Below are positions 30,074-39,939 of a stretch of 46,445 nt of DNA, piece by piece. Numbering within the stretch: position 1 is the stretch's first letter; each line of letters opens with the position of its first letter. Below the pieces are notes generated by a model, which made no database searches, was not told where the DNA came from, and saw only the letters and a list, made by a program, of their open reading frames with translations. The position numbers and the translations under genes are program-made. Source of the stretch: Emiliania huxleyi CCMP1516 (lineage: Eukaryota > Haptophyta > Isochrysidales > Noelaerhabdaceae); NCBI RefSeq assembly GCF_000372725.1, contig NW_005201183.1:319428-365872 (forward strand). The letters are read 5' to 3'.

Positions 30074-31388
30074 TCACCCCTCTGGGGGAAACAGCCCTCC
30101 CCGCAGCCTCGCCGCCCCGCGCTGCAGCGGCACCGCTCTCCGCGTCAGCCGCGGCGGCGGCGGCTCCGGCCGCAGCCTGCGCCACAAGTCGGCGTCGCGC
30201 TGCAGCACGCCCGCCTCCGGCGCGGGCGGAGCGCCGAGCGACGGCCACGCGGTGGAGGCGAAGGCCTCGAGAGCGGAGAGGGACCACTCCTCGCTGTGCG
30301 CCTACGAGTAAAGACCGTCTTCTTAACAGGTGGTGGTTAGCGGAGAGGCGCCACTGCTCGCTGTGCGCCGCGATGAGCCCATCCTCCGCAAGCTCGTACC
30401 GCGTCGCGCCGAGGTACGGCTTGATCCGCGGGCGCCTGGGAGGAGGGAGGGAGAGGGGGTGGGAGGGGGTGGGAGGGGGTGGGAGGGAGAGGGAGGGAGA
30501 GGGAGGGGGAGGGGAGGGGAGGGTCGTGGGCCGAGAGAAGATGCGCGAGAGGGGCCCAATCAAACACACGCACACGCACGCACGCACACGTCCCCCCCTC
30601 CTCCCCACCTCCTCTGCCTCCCCTCCCCTCCCCGGGCCCCCGCGACGCGGTGCGTGCTGGCCCCGTACCATGGCAGCTTGAGCGCGCCAGAGAGGCGCCA
30701 CCGGGCAACAAAGGAGCGGTCGCACACACGCTCGAGCTCGATGAGCTCGATCGCCGAGAGGGACGGGTCGAACAGCCCCCGAAGCGCGTCCGTGTACCTG
30801 CCGCGCACACACACGCACACCGCCCTCAGCAGGACAGCCCCGAGAGCAAGAGCCGAGGGCGGGCATCCGTTGTGTGGCGCGGCAAGCGGCGCCGCGCCTG
30901 CCGAGCGACTTGACGGGCATGTCCGGGTCGGGCGCGTCGAAGTAGCAGCCGTCCGAGTAGACGGCCTGCGTCAGCCGCCCCGTCACGTAGTACCCGCGCG
31001 CCTCGATGTCTTCACGCACCACCGCCATCACCTCCTCCACCGACAGCCCACGCGTCTTCTCGCCCATCGGCCGCACGGGAAGCGCGAGCGGGGCGAAGAG
31101 CGAGGCGTCGGAGCCGGGAAGCCACTGCCGGTCGAGGATGCTCTTGTGGCGCGCCGCGACAAAGTTGGCGACCGCGAGCGCCGCCTCGAGCGCATCATAG
31201 GCGCGGGTCCTCCAAAACGGGCAGCGAATCTCGCCAGACTGCTGGCTGAGGCGGCCGAGCGAGGAGCCCGGGCTGACGGTCCGCGGCGACGAGGCGGAAT
31301 CGGACGATAGGACTAGCGCCGGAGCCGCAACTCGGGCCGCGGAAGCTGCGCCTGCGGCGGGGCAGACAAATGACAGCTCGACCCGCAT
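30074..31388 (-). CDS. DUF2358 (NTF2-like) plastid-type protein
   Basis: Predicted 304 aa in four exons: 31388-30898, 30797-30669, 30435-30369 and 30301-30074. Introns: 30897-30798 (GC-AG, 100 nt), 30668-30436 (GT-AG, 233 nt, with a GGGA-rich minisatellite) and 30368-30302 (GC-AG, 67 nt). ATG at 31388 starts an Ala/Ser-rich N-terminus of leader type. The DUF2358 signature runs through all exons: EVMAVVREDIEARGYYVTGR, AVYSDGCYFDAPDPD, the spliced KSLGR-YTDALRGLFDPSLSA, RWRLSGALKLPW-RPRIKPYL, GATRYELAEDGLIA-AHSEEW and SLSALEAFASTAWPSL. Plant members are chloroplast proteins of unclear function; the plastid site here is inferred. The last intron begins with a near-copy of the first 30 nt of the last exon. 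Confidence 0.88.
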
Positions 31389-33365
31389 TTCCGTGAAAAA
31401 AAAAAGTGGGCACATGCTGCACGCCCCTGGGAGCGGGGCGGGGTGCGCACTGTGCCTCTGTGTTCGTGCGTCGCCCATCTCTCCTGGAGATGACTGCTCT
31501 ATTTATTGATACCCCCATTCCGATAAACGAAAGAAGAAAAAAGTGGCGAGATCGCGCGGCGCGGCCCGAGGCGAGGTGGATGGGTTGGGAGCGAGGGAGC
31601 GGAAGTGATCAGTGCGGTAGAGGATATCAGGAGAGAAGTCTTGTTGGCTTCTAAAAACTCTCTCTCAGGGTCAGCTCGGGGCGCAAGACCAAGACGCAAG
31701 AGTAGGGTGCCCACAGGGCCCAACAAAACAAAAACAGAGGCGTGAACCGCGCCATTCGCTCTCACCTGGCAACCCTGTCTGCACGTCTCGCGCGCGCGTG
31801 AACAGGGCTCCAGGCCCCAAATGACGTGTGAGTGTTAGAGTTGTTTGGTATTGCTAAAAATCTCTCTCTCAGGGCCCAAAAAAAGAAAGGAAAAAAGAAA
31901 TGGGCGACCCCCGATCGCAGCACTTCGTGTTGGCCAGTCGAGAAATTGAGAGTGTGACTAGGAGGGTGGGACGCTGGGGATTCTCAAAGGTATACCCTTG
32001 GAATGGCCGGATCCAGCCTTAAAAATACGAGATCGCGCGCGCTTCGCGCGCTGCACCGCCTATTCTCCGCGGCTGTGTGACGACGCGTGCCGTGTGCCAG
32101 CACAGTTGGGCGCGCGCGGCGCGACGGCGCCCGCGAGGGAAGGCGCGGGTGCAGCGGCCGCCGGCGGCCGTACCGCCCGCCAGCCGGCGCAGCAGCGGCC
32201 AGCGCAGCGGCCGCCGGCGCAGCAGCCAGATCAGCCGGTGCGCGCCTTGCGAGGCGAGTACTGCCGCCCGGCAGCCTTGAGGCGGCCGGGCGGCAGTACT
32301 CGTTCGAACTTTGCGAGCCGTGCGCGCGCCGAGGCGCCCGCGGCGCGCGCCCGCCCGGCTGCCAGTAGGAGGCGGCGCAATATGGCCTATAGTACAGCCC
32401 TTGAGGAGGAGGAAGAGGCTGGCTGGCAGTGCTGTATGCCGCCGAGGGGCAGTTTTGGGGTGCTGTCACGGGCCCAGGGGGCTGCAGAAGGCGTCCGCAG
32501 CCGGGACAACCCGCCCCCCCAGCCGAGGCCGGTCGAAGCCCACTTGACCACAGCCATGAGGAGTCCTCTTGGTGCTCCTGGCGGCCGTTGGAATGGCGAG
32601 CGCGCGCCGATGGGGGGGGGGGGGTCTTGCTTGCTCCACACCGAGCGCCATCGGTCCGGACCGGCGTGGTCACCGAGGGGTGGCCTGCACAAGGTCTGAG
32701 CCGCGGGCGCTCGGCGCCAAGTGCAGTGTCACGCTCGCGCTCGCGCGTGACAAACCGGGGAACCCTCGTTTCCTAGTCACTCGGTCCCCCAACGGAAGAG
32801 GCCTCGCTCCTATTGGAACTGGCCAACATCAGATTTGCCTCGTGCGTCCCTTTTTGAGGCCGAAAGCTATTTTCTTTTGGGTCCTGTGGGCACCCTAGCA
32901 AGAGGTGGCCTGCGAGCCATCCGGCTTACATTTACCCTGCGTTCTCGCACATGGAGTGCGAGCTGCGAGGTACTCGACTGTTGCCGTCCCAAACTGTCAC
33001 TCCCCTCTTTAACTTTATGGTCTCCCGGCCGGGGTGTCGGGTGGGGGCGGCGGGTGTGCGGGATGTCTGTGGGCCCGAGAGCGATATGCCATGTCCGCCT
33101 TGCTTTGTTTCCTAACATCGACAAGGCTAGCTCAAAAAAAGTGATGGAATTTACAAAATATCTGATATCTCCCCTCTCATGCAAACACGCCCACACGAGT
33201 GTCCTCCCTCCCCACCGCATGCCACCCCGTCTCGTGGTCCTGCCTCCACTCGCGCTCAGACCCCTGAGTACGCCCTAGGGGCGGCGCCCTGCAGGCGCCA
33301 GTGCTCCGCCTGCATACGGTCTCCTCCGCTGGGCGGCCCGGACCTGGCCCCGCGCCCCACGCGCC
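31389..33365. other. Long intergenic region
   Basis: No supported gene. 32040-32380 is extremely GC-rich with tandem GCAGCGGCC-type units. A motif TAGGGTGCCCACAGGGCCCA (31704-31723) recurs inverted at about 32876-32896 with one change. Frames here are Arg/Pro-rich or repeat-derived. Confidence 0.45.
32255..32302. repeat. Perfect 18-bp inverted repeat
   Basis: CGAGTACTGCCGCCCGGC (32255-32272) pairs with its exact complement at 32285-32302 across a 12-nt loop. Confidence 0.85.
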
Positions 33366-34007
33366 CTACCTGTACATCTCCTCCTCGAGCCGCAGCAAAA
33401 TGGCCTCGAGCTCTGCCCCCGCCTCGGCGGCGGCGGCCTCCGCCTCCTGCTGCGCCTTGGCCATCGCCGCGTACTTGGTGTAGGCCTGGTCCAGCGCGCC
33501 CAGCGTCGCGGCCTCCTCTATCGCCCGCTCGCGCGCACCCGCCTTGCGTCGCGTCAGCTCCTCGGCGTCAATATCGTCGGCGCAAAAGAGAGCGAGGTCC
33601 GGCTGGACGATCTCGGCGGTGCGCTGCTCCACCGCCATCGAGTGCGCCGACCGCGCCGTCTCCACCCGCTCCTCGAGGCTGCCCTTCACGGGCGGCCAGC
33701 CTCCGAGCGTGACAGCGCCCTTGCCCTCGCCCGGCCTGGCCTTCTTCTTGAAGGCCTCTTCGTTGTGAGCGGTGTGCGGCATGCCCATGAACGGACTCAG
33801 CCCGAGCGGCTGCGCCGGGTCGAAGGCCGTGCCGGTCGGCAGCTCGGGGCGCAGCGACGGGTCGACCAGGTTGTTTTTCGGGTCGAGCTTATCGGCGTTC
33901 GGCTCGCCCTTGGCGTTCATCCAGCAGGTCGCCGGCACGCGACTGGACGGAGCACGAGCGACGGGCCCAATGTGAAAACTGGAGCATAGAACGAAGGTCG
34001 CCAGCAT
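33366..34007 (-). CDS. 213-aa coiled-coil protein, unknown function
   Basis: Single exon, ATG at 34007, stop at 33366. The N-terminus (MLATFVLCSSFHIGPVARAP) looks like a signal or plastid leader. The middle is Pro/Asn-rich (PKNNLVDPSLRPELPTGTAF, GLSPFMGMPHTAHNEEAFKK). The C-terminal ~90 residues are charged and alanine-rich with heptad character (DIDAEELTRRKAGARERAIE, AKAQQEAEAAAAEAGAELEA, LRLEEEMYR), predicting a coiled coil. I do not recognise a family. The clean frame with leader-hinge-coil order and much better composition than the opposite frames supports a real gene. Confidence 0.65.
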   Translation of the reverse strand: MLATFVLCSSFHIGPVARAPSSRVPATCWMNAKGEPNADKLDPKNNLVDPSLRPELPTGTAFDPAQPLGLSPFMGMPHTAHNEEAFKKKARPGEGKGAVTLGGWPPVKGSLEERVETARSAHSMAVEQRTAEIVQPDLALFCADDIDAEELTRRKAGARERAIEEAATLGALDQAYTKYAAMAKAQQEAEAAAAEAGAELEAILLRLEEEMYR

Positions 34008-34477
34008 CGGTCAGCGAGCGGTTAGAGTGCAGAGCCTGATGGCAGATATCTGCTGAGTCGAAGGAAAGTTGAGCAAAAAGAATTTTCTCCGTTATTTCTT
34101 TGCGTGCCGTTCTCCCGACCCTCCCTTGAATTTCTCGCTGCTTTCTTTCTTTCTTTTCCTGGCTCACAAGCTAGTTCAAAGGAAAGAATTAGGCAGCCGG
34201 AGTTCTTTCTTTGTTCTCAGTCCTGTCAGGACCTAGTGTTGTGCGAGGGAGTGGCCTCGTGCACTTCGAGCACTTGGAGTGCAGTCGCGAGTCGGTAACC
34301 TCACACCCGGAGGTTGGAATTCTTGTTCTCTGTTACAGGTTTAGCCGGCTGGGGGACGCTCCTCCTTCCTCTGCCTCGACGAGCGTGCAGCGTGTGTGGA
34401 GCGCGTCCGCCTGAAATTCCCCTTGATTCGACGAAGTTCTGCCTGCTGGCCACCGGTCTATCACCCCTGGATACCTC
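34008..34477. other. Divergent intergenic region
   Basis: Lies between the divergent 33366-34007 and 34478-35020 genes. It contains pyrimidine tract CTTTCTTTCTTTCTTTTC (34142-34159) and the 17-mer GAGCACTTGGAGTGCAG (34268-34284), which also occurs in the loop of the foldback at 45587. Confidence 0.45.
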
Positions 34478-35020
34478 ATGCTTCGACTCTCCTTGGCCAT
34501 CGCATCAGTTGCCGCCGCCAATGCCGGCCCTTCCAGTCCGCCAGTTTTACCCCCACAGCTTTCACCTGGATCGCCAGCAGCACCCCCACAGCTTTCGCCT
34601 GGAGCAGTCGTCGCTTCGGCGCCGTCCGGCTGCAGGGTGTACGCACGAGACCGGATCTACTATTCCAGTCTGCTCGCCACCGTTCAAGACCGAAAGGTGT
34701 ACGAGAAGGGCAAGGTGTACTACGCCGGCCTGCTCGCGACCGTCGTGGTGAGCGAAGGGATGTGGAAGGTGTATCGACGAGACCGTACTTACTACGCGGC
34801 TCTGATGGCCACAGTAAAGAGCGGCAAGGTGTACGCGGGAGACCGAGTCTACTATTCGAACCTGCTTGCCACCGTCCGAGACAACAAGGTGTTCGAGAGG
34901 GACAGAACCCACTATGCCGGCCTTCTTTTCACGGGGGTAGGATGTTCCGCCGATGAGCTCGGAGCTACAGCCGCGGCTCTTTGCGCCGACGACGATGATG
35001 GGCTTTGCCGTCGGTCTTGA
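34478..35020 (+). CDS. Secreted protein with five ~20-aa repeats
   Basis: 180 aa, single exon. A signal peptide (MLRLSLAIASVAAANAG) is followed by a Pro linker with a duplicated PPQLSPG. Five tandem repeats of ~20-22 aa follow: RVYARDRIYYSSLLATVQDR, KVYEKGKVYYAGLLATVVVS, WKVYRRDRTYYAALMATVKS, KVYAGDRVYYSNLLATVRDN and KVFERDRTHYAGLLFTGVG. The consensus is KVYxRDRxYYAxLLATV, alternating in a way expected of short beta-hairpins. The acidic, Cys-containing tail (CSADELGATAAALCADDDDG) may be a cap. Family unknown. The DNA repeats are diverged at synonymous sites while the motif is kept, which points to protein-level selection. Confidence 0.65.
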   Translation: MLRLSLAIASVAAANAGPSSPPVLPPQLSPGSPAAPPQLSPGAVVASAPSGCRVYARDRIYYSSLLATVQDRKVYEKGKVYYAGLLATVVVSEGMWKVYRRDRTYYAALMATVKSGKVYAGDRVYYSNLLATVRDNKVFERDRTHYAGLLFTGVGCSADELGATAAALCADDDDGLCRRS

Positions 35021-35421
35021 CGTCCCTCCGGCCAGTTACCATGTTCAAACTCCGCTCTTTAATTCGAACTTTCTCGCCTCGGCTCGTGGGGCTCCGGGGA
35101 GTGTTGATCGCGACGCCAGCGCCAGCCTCCCCCCTTGACCACGGTCGCTTAGCCGCCCCTCAATTTTGACGAAAGGGGGAACCGAACTAGAGATGCGAAT
35201 TAGAGGCCCCATGTACATGGGAGTACCCTCTCGAGACGGTGAGAGAGATCAGGGGAAGCCATCCATGGGGGACGGGCACCAAGGCACTAACTTCATCACT
35301 CATTAGCTCATTCGCCCCGCGCCTTTAGCAAGCCCTGGTGCAGTGTGTCTTCGGATAAGCGGCCAGCTTCCCACCAGGGCAGGGAACCCCCGGCGGCGAC
35401 GCTCAAGTGTGTGGCCTACGG
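35021..35421. other. Intergenic, left flank of 914-bp element
   Basis: No gene seen. It ends with target-site copy GCCTACGG (35414-35421). Confidence 0.5.
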
Positions 35422-36335
35422 ACTGGTTGGGTAGTAGTCTAAGTTCTGAGCCTGGAGGCCTAACGGGTCTAAGTGTGGCTAGCCACGCTGGAGTGCTTGC
35501 GCGGTCTAAGATCAGCGGGAGCCCCTTACATCGGCTAAGTCGGCCGTGGACGGCCTGGGGCCAAGAGGCTCCCACCGTGATCAACGTACAAACGATACGG
35601 CGCAACCCCCAAATTTTCTTCGCCTGCGGCGGGCGATCGGTCCTTCTCATGCTCAGCAATCGCCGCCGCAGCATCCTCCTCTTCCGATTCTCGTCGCTGC
35701 TTCTTGAGCGCAATCTTCGGCGACTTCTTCGCCAAACAGTTCTCACAAATAGCCTCAAGCTCAAACAAACGCATGTCAGAGAAGCCTGTGTATGCTGGTC
35801 CTCTTTGAACGATCCGCGCGTGAGGTAGCATAGGGCCTTGTTGACAGCAGCCAGCTTGTTGCGCTGCTTCGTTGCGATGAGCTGATTGGGATCGCAGAAG
35901 TGCATGCCAAGCACCGCCACGATCTTGAAGCAGAACACATCGCAACCGCATCGTCCGCACTGCCATCGGCATGCCGCGCCCGCCGCTTCGCCGCAGCCGC
36001 CTTAAGGCACGCATAGCGGCAGCATATGGTACGTTGCGCGTACTTGAGCAGGCGTTGCGCGCCGCAAGTAGCGCACTGGCCCTGGGAGAAGGCGATATGG
36101 CGTCGTGCGCGGCAAACGTTGGTCGGGACGCGTCCAGGTATTTTTCGGGTAAACCTGAAAGCTTTTCAGGTATACCCGGGTTTTACCCGGAGTTGGCCTT
36201 ATGTCGTCTAAGTTCATGGCCCCCGACCATGGGGGTCTAAGTCCGAGCCCGGCTCCGTGCGGGGGCTAAGTTGAGCGCTCGCTCGCTGCAGAGGCTAAGT
36301 GTAGAGCGACCCTCTAGCCCTACTACCCAACCATT
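35422..36335. mobile_element. 914-bp transposon-like element with CTAAG arrays and gene cargo
   Basis: The terminal inverted repeats are 16 bp with one mismatch: ACTGGTTGGGTAGTAG (35422-35437), and CTACTACCCAACCATT (36320-36335), whose complement reads AATGGTTGGGTAGTAG. A perfect 8-bp direct repeat GCCTACGG flanks both ends (35414-35421 and 36336-36343). Four CTAAG[TA] motifs lie near the left end (35439, 35469, 35504, 35536) and four near the right (36208, 36237, 36269, 36294), all plus-strand. A 15-bp hairpin with one mismatch (36146-36160/36164-36178) separates cargo from the right array. No transposase is present. The 8-bp TSD again suggests hAT-type mobilisation. It carries a zinc-ribbon gene fragment on the minus strand. 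Confidence 0.72.
35535..36122 (-). pseudogene. Zinc-ribbon / VLGMxxCDP gene fragment inside the element
   Basis: Three overlapping frames read coherently in succession. First is QGQCATCGAQRLLKYAQRTI followed by CCRYACLKAAAAKRRAR (CxxC...CCxxxC, ~36120-35970). Then comes CRWQCGRCGCDVFCFKIVAV with VLGMHFCDPNQLIATKQRNK (~35970-35815), and then FSDMRLFELEAICENCLAKK with an acidic, Glu-rich tail (~35790-35535). The motif V-L-G-M-x-[FY]-C-D-P-x-Q recurs in the gene at 39328-39774. The frame changes could be introns, but no clear splice signals were found, so decay is equally likely. Putative zinc- and nucleic-acid-binding protein, function unknown. Confidence 0.5.
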
Positions 36336-36498
36336 GCCTACGGTAGCCATAGACTCTAGTGCGCGATACTGGGGCTAGGGGGTGGGGGGTGAGGGGCGCC
36401 CGCGCCAACGGGGAGAGAATGGAGGGGGGAGAGTATGCGTGCCCGTTCGAAGCATATTTTTTTCTCCATCACAGCAAATTTTTGGAAGTAAAGATATA

Positions 36499-38709
36499 TT
36501 ACTTTTCTATCACAACTAAAGTGAGTCGGCCGCTCTCTTGCACACGGCGCATGCCTCGCCCGAACGCGCGCACGAGCGAGTACGACCAGGGAAACAAGCT
36601 AACCTGATACACCCCCATCGCATGCCCCGGCTGCGGCCCGTGCTTCGCCTCGAGCGCCTCTAGTAGTGCCGCCTGGCCCGCGAGGCCGATCCGATTCAAC
36701 GGGGCGTACAGGTGACACCCCTGACCCGCGGCCGGGAGGGCAGCTGCGAGTGCCATCGCGCCCTTGTCGCCCACGTCGCACCCCCCCAACGCCAGCCCAT
36801 GCGACGGCGTGCCTGTCGACAGCGCCGTAGCTAGCACCGCGGCTCCCTCGTCGCCAATAGGCGTGAGAGCGACGGCGAGCATCTGCAGCGTCGGCGCCAC
36901 GCCGCGATGGAAAACGCCGCAGAGCGCGCCGACGCCGCGCGCGCCGTAGCGGTTTGCCCAAAGGTGGAGAATCTCAAGCGCCGGGAGCGCGCCGTCCTCG
37001 AGCCCCGCCGCAAGCTCCGCCACGCCCTCGTCGTCGAGGCGTGTCCCAACTAAGCTGAGGGTCCGGAGGCTCTCGCAATGGTTTAGCGCCTCCGCCAGCA
37101 GCGCCGGGCTAGTCCACGCGTCGCCACGCACGAGCGGCAGCCCGTGGTAGTCGAGCTTCTCGACGGTGCCCAGCACGCCTTTCGCCGTCTTTACGTAGAG
37201 CGCGAGCACGGCCGCCGAGTCCGCGCCGTTGGTGAAGCGGCAAGCGGCGAGCAGCTTCGCCATGCGCTCCGGAGTCGCGGGGAGCCGCCGCTGAGCGCCG
37301 CCGTCGCCGCTGGCGACGTCGATGACGAGCTTCCACTTGGCAAAACCCAGCTTAGAGGGCTTTGCGCCCAGCTCTGCGGAGCACCGCTCGAATGTCGTCC
37401 AGCCGCGAGTGTCGTAGGTCCGGCTCCGGTCGAAGCCGGCGGGCAGCTCGTCCGGCAGCTGCGTGAGCAGCACGACCGTGACCGAGGCGTGCGCGTACCA
37501 GAGGTCCTAACGCGGAATGTAAAGCCAACGTGTGCCGTGAGAGCGGTGCATGTTGTGGCGCTGTCAGGGGAAGGGGGAGTGGCTGGCGTGGGCTCACCAT
37601 CGTGTTCTCCAGCATGCGACCGAAGGCGGCCTTCTGCTCGCCCGACCGGCTCGCCTCATACGCGCGCCGCTCGGCAAACTGCGCCGGGTCCTTCTGGTAG
37701 CCCGAGCTCCAGTCAAGAAACACGCCCTGCGCGAGCCAGGGAGGGGGTGGCGGTGAGGAAGGGAGTAACGATGGGCAAGGCGCGGGAGGCAGCTCACCAC
37801 GTCCGAGAAGCCGTAGTTGCGGCACGCGCCGAGCAGGCCGCGCCCGCCGTAGAGGCCCCGCAGCTTGCGGCAGAGCAATTGGAGCTGGCGGCCCTCACGA
37901 TCTGGATGCGCCGCCTCGAGCCAGCAGTAGGAGACGGAGATGATCGGGAGCAGCCCGTCGGGGTTGCGCTTGCGGCCGAAAAAGCTCGCGAGCCAGCCGA
38001 GAGTGGATGAGAAGGAGGGCTCCTTGGTCATGCGCTCGGTGGCCTCCTCAAAGCCGGCGAGGTCGAAGCCGCGCCTGGCGCCTTGCTCGATCCGCCTCAG
38101 CTGAGCAGAGCTTAAGAAGGCCTCCTCTGGCAGGTCCTGCCGCCGCGAGAGCACGCCGCCCCGCTCTGCCAGCGCCATGAGCCAGTTCAGACTGATCAGG
38201 CGCACATCTCCCGGCCGGACATTGTCGCCGTCGCCCTCGAGGGCAGCCCAGATGGAGGCGTGCTCGCGGTAGCGGGCGCCGTCATTGGTGTTTGCGCGCG
38301 GCCGCTCGTGGGCGTGAAGACCGGACTCGGTGTCGGGGGTGTCGGGGAGCGTTGGCACGCGGTTCGGGGGCTGTGAGCTGCCTCGGCAGAGGTTGTAGAC
38401 GGCAAGGATGAGGGGATTCCGGAGGAACATGTGCTCGATCAGAGATGTCGCTGTGAGTAAGGCGGCAATCGGCAGGTCGACGAAGAGCATCATCGGAATC
38501 AGGTATGGGAGGCGACGCCAGGGGAGGAAGGCGGGAGGCACGCCGACAGCAGCGTCGGAGCTGCAGAGGCCGAGCGCGATGAATGGCGAGTGAACGAGAA
38601 CGGTGGATGGAAGCAAAATCAAACCGATCGCTGGCCAGAGCACGAAGCCCACGAGGGTCTCAACGCACGCGCGCAGCAGGCGGGCGGCCGTCATGCCACA
38701 GAGCAGCAT
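36499..38709 (-). CDS. Membrane / HET-like / leucine-rich-repeat protein
   Basis: Predicted 682 aa; exons 38709-37798, 37726-37598 and 37506-36499, with GT-AG introns of 71 and 91 nt. ATG at 38709. Two or more hydrophobic spans lie in residues ~15-110 (ETLVGFVLWPAIGLILLPST, LIPMMLFVDLPIAALLTATS). Residues ~240-390 resemble the HET/TIR-like module of many algal proteins: LLPIISVSYCWLEAAHPDRE, then across the introns GVFLDWSSGYQKDP, KAAFGRMLENTM-DLWYAHA and DTRGWTTFERCSAEL. From ~485 there are ribonuclease-inhibitor-type LRRs (LRTLSLVGTRLDDEGVAEL, ALEILHLWANRYGARGVGAL, GLALGGCDVGDKGAMALAAA). A GTTAGC donor at the final GVYQ could remove the last 35 residues. Role unknown; the layout recalls innate-immune receptors, an inference only. 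Confidence 0.75.
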
Positions 38710-39327
38710 TTTACCCGAATTTCTTCAAAACCGGCGGAATACTGTCGAAGGCGAAAACACCAGGAAAGACGCGAAACTTTTTTGAAAAAACATAACATTG
38801 GTACGATTCATGTAACAAGGAATGTCATGTAACAAAAACATTGTAACGAGGAATGTCGCCCTCACCCAGAGCCGTCACCCCCACCCCACCCACCCCCGAC
38901 CCGAGAAAGAAAACAAACAGACTCTCCCTCGCACAACACACGCCACACGGGAAGACACCCTGTGTGTAAAACTATACACATCCCTGATATCGTGAACGCT
39001 GTAGACTAGAGATGAGATCGCCCATTCCAAACCGGCACTTTCGCCTATCCCTATTTTGTGCCCAGCCCTAGCACCTTATTCTCGCAGCACGGACACCCTG
39101 CCCACACCGGCCCGGCCGCCATCGAGGCGAGCCGATGTGCATGTGCATGTGCATGTGCATGTGCATGTGCATGTGCAGGGATTTCGAGGGCCGGTCGCTC
39201 GAACCTGCTCAGAAGTTAGTTTTTTTGCGTACCCCTTGCGCCATGAACAACCGCTCGAAACGCTCAAATTTGGGCGTTCCGCGCTTCGCTTCAGCCTTCT
39301 AAGCCGGCACCGCGGCGGGCGGATAGA
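38710..39327. repeat. Intergenic with (ATGTGC)7 microsatellite at 39135-39176
   Basis: No gene to 39240. 38770-38860 has repeated GTAACAAGGAATGTC / GTAACGAGGAATGTC units. Seven perfect ATGTGC hexamers lie at 39135-39176. An open frame feeding the downstream zinc-site gene begins after a stop near 39246. Confidence 0.6.
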
Positions 39328-39774
39328 TGCGATAAATGCGGCAAGACCACTTGTGCTGCCGGGTGGAACTGGAACTCCGATCACACCGAGAAGGCTTGCC
39401 ATCGACGCAAGTGCATGCGGGCGGTCGGCCGTCTGCCACCACTCGCCAGCGATAAGGTTGCCGGGTCAACGGATGCAGCCTTGCTGGAGATTGAAGAGGT
39501 GCTCGGCATGCGCTACTGTGACCCGAGCCAGATGACTGCGGTGGCGCTGAGGAACCCTGTCGATGAAGACGACGAGCGCTTGGAGTACCTTGTCTCTGGC
39601 AGGTTTGGCAGTGGTCCCGACGACCGCGGCTTCCACTCTGTAGCTTGGGTCTTTGATGGCGATCTCCTGGACCATGTAGATGCGGAGGAGGTCAAGTCAG
39701 CGATGCAAACGTACAAAAATCGGATGGACAAGGAGTTCGCAGCGCTGGCGGATGCGTGCGACGCTGAAATGTAG
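39328..39774 (+). CDS. Zinc-site / chromodomain-like protein, start undefined
   Basis: Open to the stop at 39772-39774. It begins with a Cys/His cluster CDKCGKTTCAAGW ... CHRRKC, then IEEVLGMRYCDPSQMTAVAL, then LEYLVSGRFGSGPDDRGF and SVAWVFDGDLLDHVDAEEV, ending with a charged helix (QTYKNRMDKEFAALADACDA). The EYLVSGRF...WVFDGDLL pattern resembles a chromodomain (EYLVKWKG...TWEPEENL). The N-terminal half matches the fragment in the 914-bp element at V-L-G-M-x-x-C-D-P-x-Q. The only in-frame ATG (39415) would cut off the Cys cluster, so an upstream exon or a decayed 5' end is likely. Transposon-related or domesticated origin is possible. Confidence 0.5.
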   Translation, partial: CDKCGKTTCAAGWNWNSDHTEKACHRRKCMRAVGRLPPLASDKVAGSTDAALLEIEEVLGMRYCDPSQMTAVALRNPVDEDDERLEYLVSGRFGSGPDDRGFHSVAWVFDGDLLDHVDAEEVKSAMQTYKNRMDKEFAALADACDAEM

Positions 39775-39939
39775 CCGTCCCGGCACCCCACGTGCATGCG
39801 TGTGATATTCGAGGGCTCAACCGGATCGTGAGCGTTGTGAGGCCGCAATCCCGTGCTTAGCGATAGGCAGGCACATCATGTGGGTACTCAGGATCACTCG
39901 TATGATAATGTCAGCACGTAGCTACGCTCGCGAGGGCGA

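Noticed and set aside
31704..32896. Inverted TAGGGTGCCCACAGGGCCCA pair as termini of a 1.2-kb transposon
   Set aside because: Similarity ends after ~22 bp, there is no flanking duplication, and the sides differ in context; kept only as a shared short repeat.
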